A stretch of 64,000 nucleotides of DNA. It comes from Bin5 sp965204705. Lineage in GTDB: Bacteria; Chloroflexota; Anaerolineae; Caldilineales; Caldilineaceae. How positions within the stretch are numbered: the stretch's first letter is position 1; every line of letters starts with the position of its first letter. The notes beneath the pieces were generated by a model that was not told where the DNA came from, made no database searches, and was given only the letters and a program-made list of their open reading frames with translations. The stretch covers positions 5,704,001 through 5,768,000 of the forward strand of contig OZ242006.1 of NCBI GenBank assembly GCA_965204705.1. Reading direction: 5' to 3'. A program made the position numbers and the translations under genes. Below, one piece after another: positions 33,620 to 42,481 of this stretch.

Positions 33620-34621
33620 ATGCAAGGAAGCCGTCTGGTCTTTCACCCGGGTATGCGGGTGGATGTCGAAGAGTTCACTGTATCGGCGCCTGGCGCCAAC
33701 GAAGTGCTGGTTCAGGTTTCACGCAGCCAGGTCAGCGCCGGTACAGAGTTGAACCTGCTCCGCGGCATGGAGCGAAGCGGTCGCCACGCCGGCTACCCGG
33801 GTTACGCTGCGGTGGGGCGAGTTCTGGATGCGGGTGGGGGCATCACGGACTTTGCGCCGGGCGCCCGGGTTCTGACCATGGGGCGCCACGCCACGCACTG
33901 CACCGTCGACGCGACCGGCTCGCCTCTGCAGAACGGCTATATTCGGAAGCTGGACGACACTCTGACCGACGAACAGGCGACGTTTGCGATTAACGGGGCT
34001 ACGGCATTGCACGCGGTCCGTCGGGCGCGTCTGCAGATCGACGAGTCGGTGGTCGTCTTCGGCGTTGGTGTGGTTGGGCAGCTTGTCACCGCGCTGGCCC
34101 GGCTTGCCGGCGCCTTTCCTGTGGTCGCGGTTGACCTGGTTGAGGAGCGTCTCCAGCTCGCCCGCCAAAGCGGGGCAACGCATGTTGTGAACGCGAGTGC
34201 GGAGGATCCGGTGGAGGCTGTTCGGGAAGTCACCCTCGGCGGCGCTCAATGTCTTTTTCACGCTACAGCCAATCCGAAGATTTTGCAGACAGTCTTCGAG
34301 GCCGCCGGTCAGCGGGCGAAGGTGGTTATGGCAGGCAGCGCACCTGGCACGGCCGAAATCGGGCTCCAGGTCGAGTTGCTGCGCCGTGAATTGCACGTTC
34401 TGGGCGCGTACGAGCTCGACCTCGAAGTGCCGCACGTCTACTGGCCGTGGACGCCGCAACGCGATCGCGAAGTCGTATTGCGCCGCATTGCCGACCAGAC
34501 ACTGGCGGTCGACCATCTGATCAGTCACAGGATAGCCTACACGCAAGCACCGGAGATCTACGCGCGGGCCGCCGCCGGCCCGGAGGGCTGGCTGGGAATC
34601 ATCCTGACATGGGATGCGTGA
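33620..34621 (+). CDS. MDR-family dehydrogenase lacking the usual zinc Cys
   Basis: 333 residues. The N-terminal GroES-like domain has SQVSAGTELNLLRG where zinc alcohol dehydrogenases have a Cys ligand, so the catalytic zinc is probably absent. This resembles bi-domain MDR proteins such as BchC-type dehydrogenases. The nucleotide-binding domain has VVVFGVGVVGQLVTALARLAG (about 141-161). It is the last gene of the plus-strand catabolic run, 27 bases after the Rieske gene. A short repeat GGTCAGTGGTCAGTGG, also found in the MITE-like elements, follows at about 34634. Confidence 0.82.
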   Translation: MQGSRLVFHPGMRVDVEEFTVSAPGANEVLVQVSRSQVSAGTELNLLRGMERSGRHAGYPGYAAVGRVLDAGGGITDFAPGARVLTMGRHATHCTVDATGSPLQNGYIRKLDDTLTDEQATFAINGATALHAVRRARLQIDESVVVFGVGVVGQLVTALARLAGAFPVVAVDLVEERLQLARQSGATHVVNASAEDPVEAVREVTLGGAQCLFHATANPKILQTVFEAAGQRAKVVMAGSAPGTAEIGLQVELLRRELHVLGAYELDLEVPHVYWPWTPQRDREVVLRRIADQTLAVDHLISHRIAYTQAPEIYARAAAGPEGWLGIILTWDA

Positions 34622-34755
34622 GGAAGCGGGCTGGTGGTCAGTGGTCAGTGGCTTGCGGCCGACCGTCCAAAAGAGAAGAGTGAGGGACACCTTGGCCTGC
34701 CTCGCTTTGGGGCGCGTATTGACTGTGTCCGGGTAGATACCCAGAATCTGACAGC

Positions 34756-35667
34756 TTAAGAGGCGTAGCCGTCCCGGTTTTGCTTGCGCCAGTCGGGACG
34801 GTAACCGCGCTCGCTGGCGAAGCCGTAGGAGGGGCCGATCTGGTTGGGGTGGGACGCGGGCCAGGCCTGGCCGCCGATGATGCGGTATTCGTCTCCCTTG
34901 CCGCAGAGCCAGTAAAACATGTGGGCGACGTAGCGGGCCTGGTTGTGGCCGCCGTAGTAGACGCGCTGGAGGTCGAAGTCCGGCTCGGTGATCCAGTCGC
35001 GCTGCGGGGGGACGGTGCGCCAGTAGCTGTATTTGAGCATGTGGCGGGTGCCCTTGGCGGTGGAGAGGCCGCGGCGGTGGAGGATGCTCTGGTGGTGGAT
35101 GCCGATGGTGCCGGCGGGGCCGTCGGCAAAGACGCCGCCCTCGTCATCGGAGCGCCTGGTGGGCATGATGTGGGAACCGGGCACCAGCTCGGTCGGGCCG
35201 AGCTCGACAGGGGTGTCCTGGGGGAAGTAGAAGACTTCGACGAAGTTGAGCTCGGGGCCGAAGATGTGGTCGGCGTCGTTATGCCAGTGCTGGGCGGGCA
35301 TGGGACATTCGGCAAGGTGGTGGCTGGCGAGGACGGGCAGGCCGACGTTGCGGCCCAGCAGCGAGCGCATGATGCCGACCACCTGCGGATTGAGCAGGAC
35401 GTGCTCCACGAACCAGTCCTCGAGGAAGATGGTGCTGGGCGCGATGGAGAAGCGGATGCGCTCGATGTCGGCTTCGGTCATGCCGTCGGGCATGTAGCTG
35501 GGGTTGGCCGGGATCTTGCCTTCCAGATAGTCGCAGGTGCGGCGGTTGATCTTGTCGGGGACGGCGCCGCGCAGAAGCAGATGGCCTTCGCGGCAGAATT
35601 CGAGTACCTGCGAGTCGGTCAGGGTCGGTTCGCCGTCGAAGGTGTGATTGGCTTTGTCGTGGATCAT
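34756..35667 (-). CDS. Phytanoyl-CoA dioxygenase (PhyH) family, copy 1
   Basis: 303 residues from ATG 35667, eight bases after the stop of copy 2. Fe(II)/2-oxoglutarate oxygenase fold: the iron ligands are His and Asp in QHWHNDADHIF and the distal His in GTIGIHHQSILHRRG, with Arg nearby for 2-oxoglutarate. It is very similar to copy 2 at 35676-36587 throughout. A longer open frame extending into copy 2 is a different reading frame and not part of the protein. There is no good ribosome site, so translation may be coupled to copy 2. Confidence 0.9.
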   Translation of the reverse strand: MIHDKANHTFDGEPTLTDSQVLEFCREGHLLLRGAVPDKINRRTCDYLEGKIPANPSYMPDGMTEADIERIRFSIAPSTIFLEDWFVEHVLLNPQVVGIMRSLLGRNVGLPVLASHHLAECPMPAQHWHNDADHIFGPELNFVEVFYFPQDTPVELGPTELVPGSHIMPTRRSDDEGGVFADGPAGTIGIHHQSILHRRGLSTAKGTRHMLKYSYWRTVPPQRDWITEPDFDLQRVYYGGHNQARYVAHMFYWLCGKGDEYRIIGGQAWPASHPNQIGPSYGFASERGYRPDWRKQNRDGYAS

Positions 35668-35675
35668 TTGGTTAT

Positions 35676-36587
35676 TCAGACTGCGTAGCCGTCCTGGTTG
35701 TGTTTGCGCCAGTCGGGTTGGTAGCCGCGTTCGCTGCCGAAGCCGTAGGAGGGGCCGATCTGGTTGGGGCTTGTCCACGGCCAGGCCTGGCCGCCGATGA
35801 TGCGGTATTCGTCTCCTTTGCCGCTGAGCCAGTAAAACATGTGGGCGACGTAGCGGGCCTGGTTGTGGCCGCCGTAGTAGGCGCTCTGGAGGTCGAAGTC
35901 GGGCTCGGTGATCCAGTCGCGCTGCGGGGGCGTGGTGCGCCAGTAGTTGTACTTTAGCATGTGGCGCGTGCCCGTGGCGGTGGAAAGGCCGCGGCGGTGG
36001 AGGATGCTCTGGTGGTGGATGCCGATGGTGCCGGCCGGCCCGTCGGCGAAAAGGCCGCCCTCGTCGTTGGGGCGCTTGGTGGGCATGATGTGGGAGCCGG
36101 GCACCAGTTCGGTCGGGCCGAGCTCGACGGGCGTGTCCTGGGGGAAGTAGAAGACCTCGAGGAAGTTGAGCTCGGGGCCGAAGACATGGTCGGCGTCGTG
36201 ATGCCAGCCCTGGGCGGGCATGGGGCACTGGACATGGTGGTGGCTGGCGAGGATGGGCAGGCCGAAGCTGCGGCCCAGCAGCGAGCGCATGACGCCGACA
36301 ACCTGTGGGTTGAGCAGCACGTGCTTGACGAACCAGTCCTCGAGGAAGATGGTGCTCGGCTCGTGGGAGGCGCGGATGCGCTCGAGGTCGGCTTCGGTCA
36401 GGCCATCGGGGATGTAGCTGGGGTTGGCCGGGATCTTGCCTTCGAGATAGTCGCAGGTGCGGCGGTTGATTTCGTCGGGGACGACGCCCTTGAGCAGAAG
36501 ATGGCCTTCGCGGCAGAATTCGAGCACCTGCGAGTCGGTCAGGGTGGGTTCGCCGTCGCAGGTGTGACTGGTTTTGTCGTGGATCAT
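35676..36587 (-). CDS. Phytanoyl-CoA dioxygenase (PhyH) family, copy 2
   Basis: 303 residues from ATG 36587, with AGGAGAG upstream. It has the same domain and ligands as copy 1 (GWHHDADHVF and the distal GIHHQSILHRRG). The two genes form a tandem duplication, transcribed convergently with the catabolic run. Family members hydroxylate branched acyl-CoA, small acids or natural products; the substrate here is unknown. Retention of both ligand sets in both copies suggests both are active. Confidence 0.92.
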   Translation of the reverse strand: MIHDKTSHTCDGEPTLTDSQVLEFCREGHLLLKGVVPDEINRRTCDYLEGKIPANPSYIPDGLTEADLERIRASHEPSTIFLEDWFVKHVLLNPQVVGVMRSLLGRSFGLPILASHHHVQCPMPAQGWHHDADHVFGPELNFLEVFYFPQDTPVELGPTELVPGSHIMPTKRPNDEGGLFADGPAGTIGIHHQSILHRRGLSTATGTRHMLKYNYWRTTPPQRDWITEPDFDLQSAYYGGHNQARYVAHMFYWLSGKGDEYRIIGGQAWPWTSPNQIGPSYGFGSERGYQPDWRKHNQDGYAV

Positions 36588-36801
36588 TACGCTCTCCTGG
36601 GTGGCTTTGCGGTGCCGGTCAATTTAGCATAAGTCCGGGGTTTTGGAAACAGGAATTGCAGGCAGGCAAGCAAGAGGGGCGCCCAGTTCTTTCGGAAGTG
36701 GCAGTGCCTTTTTGCCGCTCATAGAACAGTCTGCCCAAGGTCCGCAGACCGCCGGGCCGGACAACCCCCAGATCCCAGATGTACGCAAGAAGAGCCCGCG
36801 C
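36588..36801. other. Intergenic region upstream of PhyH genes
   Basis: This region holds the ribosome site of PhyH copy 2 and probably its promoter on the reverse strand, though no convincing boxes were found. No open frame with recognisable content. Confidence 0.4.
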
Positions 36802-37186
36802 GGGTGCAGTTCAAATTAGGGGTGGGATTGGTCAGGTGGGGAATTCATGCCAGCGGTGGCTGAAATTGTCTGCCGGCCATTTATTGGGAGGCACTGGGCA
36901 GGCACAAGGCCTGCCCCTACAATGGTGGTGCGGGGGTTCGAACACCAGTCGCTGTCTCAACACTTCCAATTGTCCACGACGGTCGGGCATACGAAGGGGG
37001 GCGTTGCGGGGGGACTCCCCCCGCACAAGGGAGGGCCGAAGGCCCGACCGCAAAACTGCAGTGGTCAGTGATCAGTAGTCAGTGGTCAGAGGGAACGGCA
37101 CTTGCCCTGCTCGGGGACGCGAACTGGCTTTAGCTTAGTCGTTACCAGAGGCGTACGAATGTTCACCCCCATTTTGGACTGCACCC
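36802..37186. mobile_element. MITE-like element, copy C
   Basis: 385 bp. The ends are inverted repeats agreeing at about 20 of 23 positions (left GGGTGCAGTTCAAATTAGGG, right complement GGGTGCAGTCCAAAATGGGG). The interior matches copies A and B, including the GGGCAGGC/GCCTGCCC and GCGGGGGG/CCCCCCGC hairpins and the CAGTGGTCAGTGATCAG run. It has no coding capacity and no clear target duplication. It ends 15 bp before the weak -35 of the zinc-ribbon gene. Confidence 0.7.
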
Positions 37187-37201
37187 GTCCGCGCCCCCTG
37201 C

Positions 37202-37230
37202 TTCAGCGATCACGGAATGGGTGCTATACT
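37202..37230 (+). promoter_or_regulatory. Possible promoter of zinc-ribbon gene
   Basis: TATACT (37225-37230) is a good -10 box. The -35 TTCAGC, 17 bp upstream, is weak. The gene starts 37 bases downstream with AGGGGAAAGGA before its ATG. Confidence 0.4.
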
Positions 37231-37266
37231 TGAGAATACTCAATTAGCAGGGGAAAGGAACCAGGT

Positions 37267-37656
37267 ATGAGCGAGGTGTTTCGGGTTTGCCCCAACTGCG
37301 GGCAGGATGTGGCGGTAACGGCGCGCCACTGCGGCGAATGCGGCTACGATGCGCAGGGGGGCTACCCTCTTGAAGGCCGCAACAACCTGCCGGCGGTGGT
37401 GGCGAAAGTCGGTCTGCCGGTGGCTGCCGGTCTGGCGGGATTGGCGCTGCGGGCCGGGTTGCAGCTGCTGCAGAAACAACTGCCGACGCTGGCCGCCAAC
37501 GCGCTCAACCGCAGCGCGTCGAGGCCGCCGACGCAGCCGCGCAGAGGGCGGGGCAGCCGGTTCATTCATATCCGTTCGAAGTGGTCGGTCGGTGATCGAA
37601 GCGGAGTGTGGCGGTCGGGCGAGGAAGAGCACACCATCGAGATCGACGATGGCTGA
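37267..37656 (+). CDS. Zinc-ribbon protein with hydrophobic segment
   Basis: 129 residues. Residues 8-27 form a zinc ribbon (CPNCGQ...CGECGYD, four Cys). One hydrophobic stretch follows (about 42-62, AVVAKVGLPVAAGLAGLAL), then a basic, Arg-rich region. It may be a small membrane-linked protein; I do not know the family. A copy of the short repeat CAGTGGTCAGTGGTCAGT lies just after it at about 37661. Confidence 0.65.
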   Translation: MSEVFRVCPNCGQDVAVTARHCGECGYDAQGGYPLEGRNNLPAVVAKVGLPVAAGLAGLALRAGLQLLQKQLPTLAANALNRSASRPPTQPRRGRGSRFIHIRSKWSVGDRSGVWRSGEEEHTIEIDDG

Positions 37657-37737
37657 ACACCAGTGGTCAGTGGTCAGTCGTCAGTAGCCCGCGGCCGGTG
37701 ATCGGTTCCTTGCACGGGCTACTTAACCCTTCTGTTT

Positions 37738-38010
37738 TCAATACTCGTCGATAGTTTGCCAGCGGGCCGCTTTGTTGCGCCGGCGCTGGGAAAAGCGCCA
37801 GCCCCAACCGGTGATGCTGAATCCTATCGCGATGAAGAGCCCCGCCACCATATAGGCCAATAACTCCGGCCAGAGCAGAATCGCAACGCCAAAGAGAATC
37901 AGTATCAGCCCCGGCGCGATGAACAGCCAGCGGCCGAGACTGCCGGCCTGCTGTGAAACTCGCTGCCCTGTGCGAAAGAAGCGCACAGAGGATTGTTGTC
38001 CCGTAAACAT
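37738..38010 (-). CDS. Small membrane protein
   Basis: 90 residues with two membrane segments (about 28-48, LFIAPGLILILFGVAIL, and about 50-70, LLAYMVAGLFIAIGFSI) and basic ends. The ribosome site AAGGGAG precedes ATG 38010. Its unit structure recalls short DUF-type two-helix membrane proteins, but I do not assign it. It lies downstream of the metallopeptidase on the same strand. Confidence 0.7.
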   Translation of the reverse strand: MFTGQQSSVRFFRTGQRVSQQAGSLGRWLFIAPGLILILFGVAILLWPELLAYMVAGLFIAIGFSITGWGWRFSQRRRNKAARWQTIDEY

Positions 38011-38101
38011 AGTTTATGCTCCCTTAGAGCGATGCGCGGCGTTTGCGCGAATGCAGATGCCGCGCATCGTCTTGTTCTTTCCACGCTCGGATACGGGCCG
38101 C

Positions 38102-38800
38102 TTAGTCACGGCTGCGGGCAAACAGGATGAAGGCGTAGTAGAGGAGCGTCGTGATCGCCTGGATGGCGGCCGCAACGTAGGTCAGCGCCGCGGCATCGAG
38201 CACCGCGTTGACTCCCTTCATCTCGTGCTGGCCGATGAACCCCTGTGTCACCAGGATCTCCTTGGCCCGCTTGCTGGCGTTGAACTCCACCGGCAGCGTC
38301 ACCAGCGTAAACACTGCGACCGCGGCGAAGAGGATCAGCCCCACCAGCGAGACCGTGAACCCCAGCCCGGAGCCCATGAACATGCCGATGATAAAGATGA
38401 TCGGCCCCAACCAGCTGCCGATCTGCACGCCGGGAACGATGACACTGCGCAGGGCAAGCGGGGCGTAGTTGGTGCTGTGCTGGATGGCGTGTCCGGCCTC
38501 ATGCGCGGCCACGCCGATCGCGGCAACGCTGTTGCTCTGGTAGACCTGCGGACTCAGGCGAAGGGTCCTCGACCTCGGGTCATAGTGGTCAGACAGGAAG
38601 CCGCGCGTCTCTTCGACGTTGACGTTCCCCAGCCCGTTGGAATCGAGGATACGCCGCGCCACCTGTGCGCCGGCCGTGCCGCGCCCCGCGGACACGCGCG
38701 AATACTTGTTGAACGTAGACTTGACTTTCATCTGTGCCCACAGACCCAGCGCGAGAGCAGGCAGGCTGATGATGAAATAGAGCGGATCGAAGAAAAACAT
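38102..38800 (-). CDS. YugP-type membrane zinc metallopeptidase
   Basis: 232 residues. The zinc-binding HEAGHAIQH lies mid-chain (about 119-127), preceded by NSVAAIGVAAHEAGHA. Membrane segments lie at the N-terminus (DPLYFIISLPALALGLWA) and at about 140-215. Fold and length match YugP/peptidase_membr family proteins. The ribosome site is GAGGTGAG. Probably involved in membrane-protein quality control; the substrate is not known. Confidence 0.9.
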   Translation of the reverse strand: MFFFDPLYFIISLPALALGLWAQMKVKSTFNKYSRVSAGRGTAGAQVARRILDSNGLGNVNVEETRGFLSDHYDPRSRTLRLSPQVYQSNSVAAIGVAAHEAGHAIQHSTNYAPLALRSVIVPGVQIGSWLGPIIFIIGMFMGSGLGFTVSLVGLILFAAVAVFTLVTLPVEFNASKRAKEILVTQGFIGQHEMKGVNAVLDAAALTYVAAAIQAITTLLYYAFILFARSRD

Positions 38801-39053
38801 ATCTCACCTCGTAGAGAGTTTTTAACTAGCAGACGAATCTCCGGTGGCGGCCGATTCGTTTGTTATCTGGCTGAACGCAGGTTTGGAACTGTTTTCCAAG
38901 CCTACGTCTCAAGTTTACACAAGCCTGGCGCTCCGTTCCTGACGCGCACCTGACAGGGCGCTGTCACCTGGCTGAACAGGCGGAACCGGAGCCTTATTAT
39001 ACCATTACGAATCCAGTATAGCTGTGGTTGCTTACTCCTGTGTTAGCGTTCGG

Positions 39054-40715
39054 TTAGCCCTGTGTTTGCGCGCGGCGGCGCGCCAGGGACGCCAGCTGCC
39101 GGATCTCGGCGCTGCCGAGAAGATAGCTAGCAAGCGCATAGATGAGAACGCCAATTCCGGCCCCGGCGACGGCCGCGACCCAGCCAGTGGGAATCCCGAA
39201 GACGGCGCCGCCGTCGGGCAGAAGTTCCAGGCCCAGCAGGAGTGCGCCGGCCATGACCGCGGAGGCCAGCAGGGAGCGTCCGCCGCTGGTCAACAGCTGG
39301 CGCACGGGCAGGCCCTGCAGGGTTGTTGTCTGACCTGCCTTCTGGTGGTAGACGCGTACTTTGCGCCCCAGCAGGATCAGCAGAACGAGCATCTCCAGCG
39401 CGGTGGCGATGCTGTTGGCTAGGGCGAGGCCGCCAAAACTCAAGCGGCCAATCAGGGCCAGGCTGAGGAGGATGTTGAGCGCCATGGTGGCGACGCCGAC
39501 GACCACCGGTGTGGCGGTGTCGTGGAGTGCGTAGAAGACCCGCACGACGATCTCGACGACGGCATGGGCGACCAATCCGAGAGCATAGAAGCGGAGCGCG
39601 TAGGCGACGGCCTGTGTGCTGGCAGCGTCGAAACGACCCCGCTGGAAGAGAAGCTGGATCAGGGGTTCGTCCAGTACAAAGAGCAGGAACGCAGCCGGTA
39701 TCGACAGGAAGAGGATCAGCCGCAGCAGGCCGGTGAGCGTTTCCAGCATCTGGCCGCGGTTGCCGGCGGCGACCTGCGCCGAGAAGGTGGGGAAGGCAAC
39801 GGTGGCCACGGCCTGGGCAAAGATGCCTTGCGGCAGCAGCATCAGCAGCCAGGCATAGTTGAGAGCGCTGAGGCTGCCGTCCGGCAGGCCGCTGGCCAGG
39901 ATGGTGTTGACGAGAAAGTTGAGCTGGACGAAGAGCAGGCCCAGCACGCGCGGCCCCATCAGCTGCGCCACCTCCCGCACCTGCGCGTCGCCGGCATCGA
40001 AGCTGAAGCGGTAGCGCACGTTCTGCCGCAGAAGGGCCGGCAGCTGTACGAGCAGGTGCAGCACGGCGCCGGCTGCCACGCCGATTACAAGGCCGTGGAT
40101 GCCGACCACCGGCGCGAGCAGCCAGGCGCCGGCGATGATGGCACAGTTGTAGAGTACGGGCGCGACAGCCGGCAGCAGGAAGTGCTGCACCGCGTTGAGC
40201 GCGCCCATGATGAGGCCGCTGGCGCCGAAGACGACGGTACTCGCCAGCATCCAGCGCATCAGGGAGGCGGTCAGCTGTTGCTGTTCGACGGAGAAGCCCG
40301 GCGCGATCACCCTGGCGACGAGGGGTTCGGCGAACAGCATCGCCAGCCCGCACAGGAGGATGAGGAAGAGGGTCAACAGATTCAGAACGCGGCTGAACAG
40401 GAGCCAGGCCTGCTGCCGGCTGTCCTCTGTCCAGGCGGCGGCGAAGGTGGGGATGAAGGCGCTGCCCAGTGCGCCGCCGGCCACCAGTTGGAAGAGCAGG
40501 TCGGGGATGCGGAAGGCAGCCAGGTAGGCGTCCAGGTCGGCCGCGGTGCCGAAGCGGGCGCCGATGATAATCTCCCGCAGCAGGCCCGTACCGCGGCTGA
40601 GGATGAACAGCAGGATGACCAGCGTGGCTGCGCTGGCGATCCCTTTGCTATCCAGGGCCCGAACACCTTTCTCACGGTTTTGGGCGTCTGCGCTGGGGCT
40701 GTCCGGTTTCGTCAT
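39054..40715 (-). CDS. murJ: Lipid II flippase MurJ
   Basis: 553 residues with about 14 membrane helices. MVN/MurJ features: LFILSRGTGLLREIIIGARFG at the N-terminus, PDLLFQLVAGGALGSAFIP, and repeated Arg- and Asp-bearing helices such as DEPLIQLLFQRGRFD. It moves undecaprenyl-linked peptidoglycan precursors across the membrane. The length fits the family. It stands alone on the minus strand, divergent from the gene at 40881. Confidence 0.93.
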   Translation of the reverse strand: MTKPDSPSADAQNREKGVRALDSKGIASAATLVILLFILSRGTGLLREIIIGARFGTAADLDAYLAAFRIPDLLFQLVAGGALGSAFIPTFAAAWTEDSRQQAWLLFSRVLNLLTLFLILLCGLAMLFAEPLVARVIAPGFSVEQQQLTASLMRWMLASTVVFGASGLIMGALNAVQHFLLPAVAPVLYNCAIIAGAWLLAPVVGIHGLVIGVAAGAVLHLLVQLPALLRQNVRYRFSFDAGDAQVREVAQLMGPRVLGLLFVQLNFLVNTILASGLPDGSLSALNYAWLLMLLPQGIFAQAVATVAFPTFSAQVAAGNRGQMLETLTGLLRLILFLSIPAAFLLFVLDEPLIQLLFQRGRFDAASTQAVAYALRFYALGLVAHAVVEIVVRVFYALHDTATPVVVGVATMALNILLSLALIGRLSFGGLALANSIATALEMLVLLILLGRKVRVYHQKAGQTTTLQGLPVRQLLTSGGRSLLASAVMAGALLLGLELLPDGGAVFGIPTGWVAAVAGAGIGVLIYALASYLLGSAEIRQLASLARRRAQTQG

Positions 40716-40880
40716 AGCGGTGGATGATGATGCTGGTGAACGCCTGCCGCTTTTTGTTTAGCAGAAACGGTTCTGTACAATATGATTTCTTCCGCGTGCA
40801 GTTTTCAGTCGTCGGATTTCAGTTGACAAGCAAGTGCTCACCAAAGACTGTAAACCGAAAGTTTCCAAGGTAACAACTCC

Positions 40881-41642
40881 ATGTCCTCAGCGTATTTGTC
40901 AGTGAACGCCTGGCGCGAGATTCTCGCGCGTGTATTCGATGACCCCGACCTGCAGTCCAATGTCAGCCCGGACTGGTTGATCAACCCTGCCACCCGCCGC
41001 CGTCTCAAGTTGGACTATCTGTGCCAGTCGGTCGGCGTCGCGGTGCGCTTCGCCGGCCTGACCGGCAAGGGGCGGCGCCGGCGCGGCGATTGGGAGCTGC
41101 TGGAGGAGGAGCAGCGCGACCAGACACGGGATGAGCTGTGCCGGTTGCATGGTATTCAGCTGGCTGTGATCGACCCGTTTGACGATCCGGTCAAGCAGAT
41201 GGACCGCTTTTTGACGGTTTTGAGCCGGGCCAGGCGTCTGACAGCGCTTGAAGGCCGCAGCGGCCGGGAGAAGGGCGTCTCGATGGATGCGCTGGCCGCG
41301 GCCGTGCAAAACGCCAATCAACTGCGCTTCTCGCTTTCCAGGAGTCCGGAGCAGACGGTTGGCACTCTGGCGGAGGCCTGGCGGGACCGGGAAGCGAACA
41401 TTGCCACGTCGTTGCAGGAGGCGGCGGCAGAGAAAGCGCCGCCACCGACCCGGTCGCAGCAGCGCACGCTGGCGCAACTCGCTTGCGGGCAGCGCATTGT
41501 GCACACACATTTCGGTGACGGCGTAGTTACGGAAGTGAGCGGGGAGGGCGTGGATAGACGGATCAAGATCCTCTTCGACGGCGACCAGGAGCGCACATTT
41601 CTCGCCTCCCTTCTGGCCGATAAACTGGAGGCGGCTCCCTGA
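40881..41642 (+). CDS. Uncharacterised protein with UvrD C-terminal-like domain
   Basis: 253 residues. The first 190 are unrecognised, helical and charged (PDWLINPATRRRLKLDYL, LDYLCQSVGVAVRF). Residues about 200-250 read GQRIVHTHFGDGVVTEVSG, then RRIKILFDGDQERTFLASLL. This matches the small Tudor/SH3-like domain at the C-terminus of UvrD/PcrA helicases, which contacts RNA polymerase. A stand-alone copy suggests binding to the transcription machinery or to nucleic acid. Confidence 0.6.
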   Translation: MSSAYLSVNAWREILARVFDDPDLQSNVSPDWLINPATRRRLKLDYLCQSVGVAVRFAGLTGKGRRRRGDWELLEEEQRDQTRDELCRLHGIQLAVIDPFDDPVKQMDRFLTVLSRARRLTALEGRSGREKGVSMDALAAAVQNANQLRFSLSRSPEQTVGTLAEAWRDREANIATSLQEAAAEKAPPPTRSQQRTLAQLACGQRIVHTHFGDGVVTEVSGEGVDRRIKILFDGDQERTFLASLLADKLEAAP

Positions 41643-41702
41643 CAGCGAGGCGAAACGCGCGGAGAAACCTTCACTTGCTCTGCAACACCCCCTGGACAGT
41701 GC

Positions 41703-41734
41703 AAAAACACCCTTCCTGAATAGGCAAGGGTGTT
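41703..41734 (-). terminator. Rho-independent terminator for FmdB-like gene
   Basis: A stem of AACACCCTT (41706-41714) and AAGGGTGTT (41726-41734) has an 11-base loop. On the reverse strand a T-run follows (complement of AAAAA at 41703-41707). It lies 130 bases after the FmdB-like stop. In the plus direction there is no T-run. Confidence 0.65.
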
Positions 41735-41863
41735 GAGAGTCAAGCGTGGGCCATAGCGCGGCCACTCAGTTGTTCGAGCGTGTTCAGATTTCAGATGCGC
41801 GGCCGAGCCGGCGGAGGTACCCGTTTTCGCTTTCACGACGGCCGCGGTCAAAACGGGCAAAGA

Positions 41864-42199
41864 TTACCCTTCTTCTTTTGCGGCGCTCTTGGATTCACTC
41901 GATGAACTGTTCTTCGATTCAGCCTTGGTATCGCTCTTCGATTCACTCTCTTTGGCCTTTTCCGGGCCGGAACCATTGGACTCTGTCTTCTGCGCGGCGG
42001 CCTTCTTCTTTTTGTCCTCGTTCTTGCTATCGGTGATATACCATCCACTGCCCTTGAAGTGAATGGCGGGCTTGCTGGGAAGACGGGAGACATCGGCCGA
42101 TCTGCAGGCGGGGCAGGCGGGAAGTACGGTGCTGGAAAATGACACGATGCGTTCGTATTGATTCCCGCACTCCTTGCAGGCAAGTTCATAAATTGGCAT
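41864..42199 (-). CDS. FmdB-family zinc-ribbon protein
   Basis: 111 residues. The opening MPIYELACKECGNQYERIV and the second Cys pair CPACRSADVSRLPSKP form the FmdB/CxxC_CXXC_SSSS regulatory zinc ribbon (about 1-45). KGSGWYITDSKN follows, then a long Ser/Lys/Glu-rich tail, as is usual for this family. Ribosome site AGGAAGAG. The family is linked to transcriptional control but the role is poorly known. Confidence 0.9.
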   Translation of the reverse strand: MPIYELACKECGNQYERIVSFSSTVLPACPACRSADVSRLPSKPAIHFKGSGWYITDSKNEDKKKKAAAQKTESNGSGPEKAKESESKSDTKAESKNSSSSESKSAAKEEG

Positions 42200-42481
42200 C
42201 GATCAGTCTCTTCCTTGTCGTGATTTTCTTTTGTTAAATGCGCGGACACAACTATACTACTCGAAGTCCTCTCCTGTCCCGACCTGTTGCGTCCTGAACC
42301 CGTAAAGGGCACATTCGACAAGTATACCTTTTTATAGAACTGTTGTCGAATCCGCACAGAGAATTTGACTGTAATTTCTAGCGGACTCCATCCGCCTCTG
42401 CCGGTCCGAATCGTGAATCCTTCAAGCACAGGTTTCATGCCTGGGCGCCGACTTGATCAAGGCTAAACCCACTCCCGGCCG

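Noticed and set aside
34756..36228. Single 490-residue reverse-strand frame across the PhyH pair
   Set aside because: Its first 190 residues are an out-of-frame reading of PhyH copy 2; the true gene starts at 35667.
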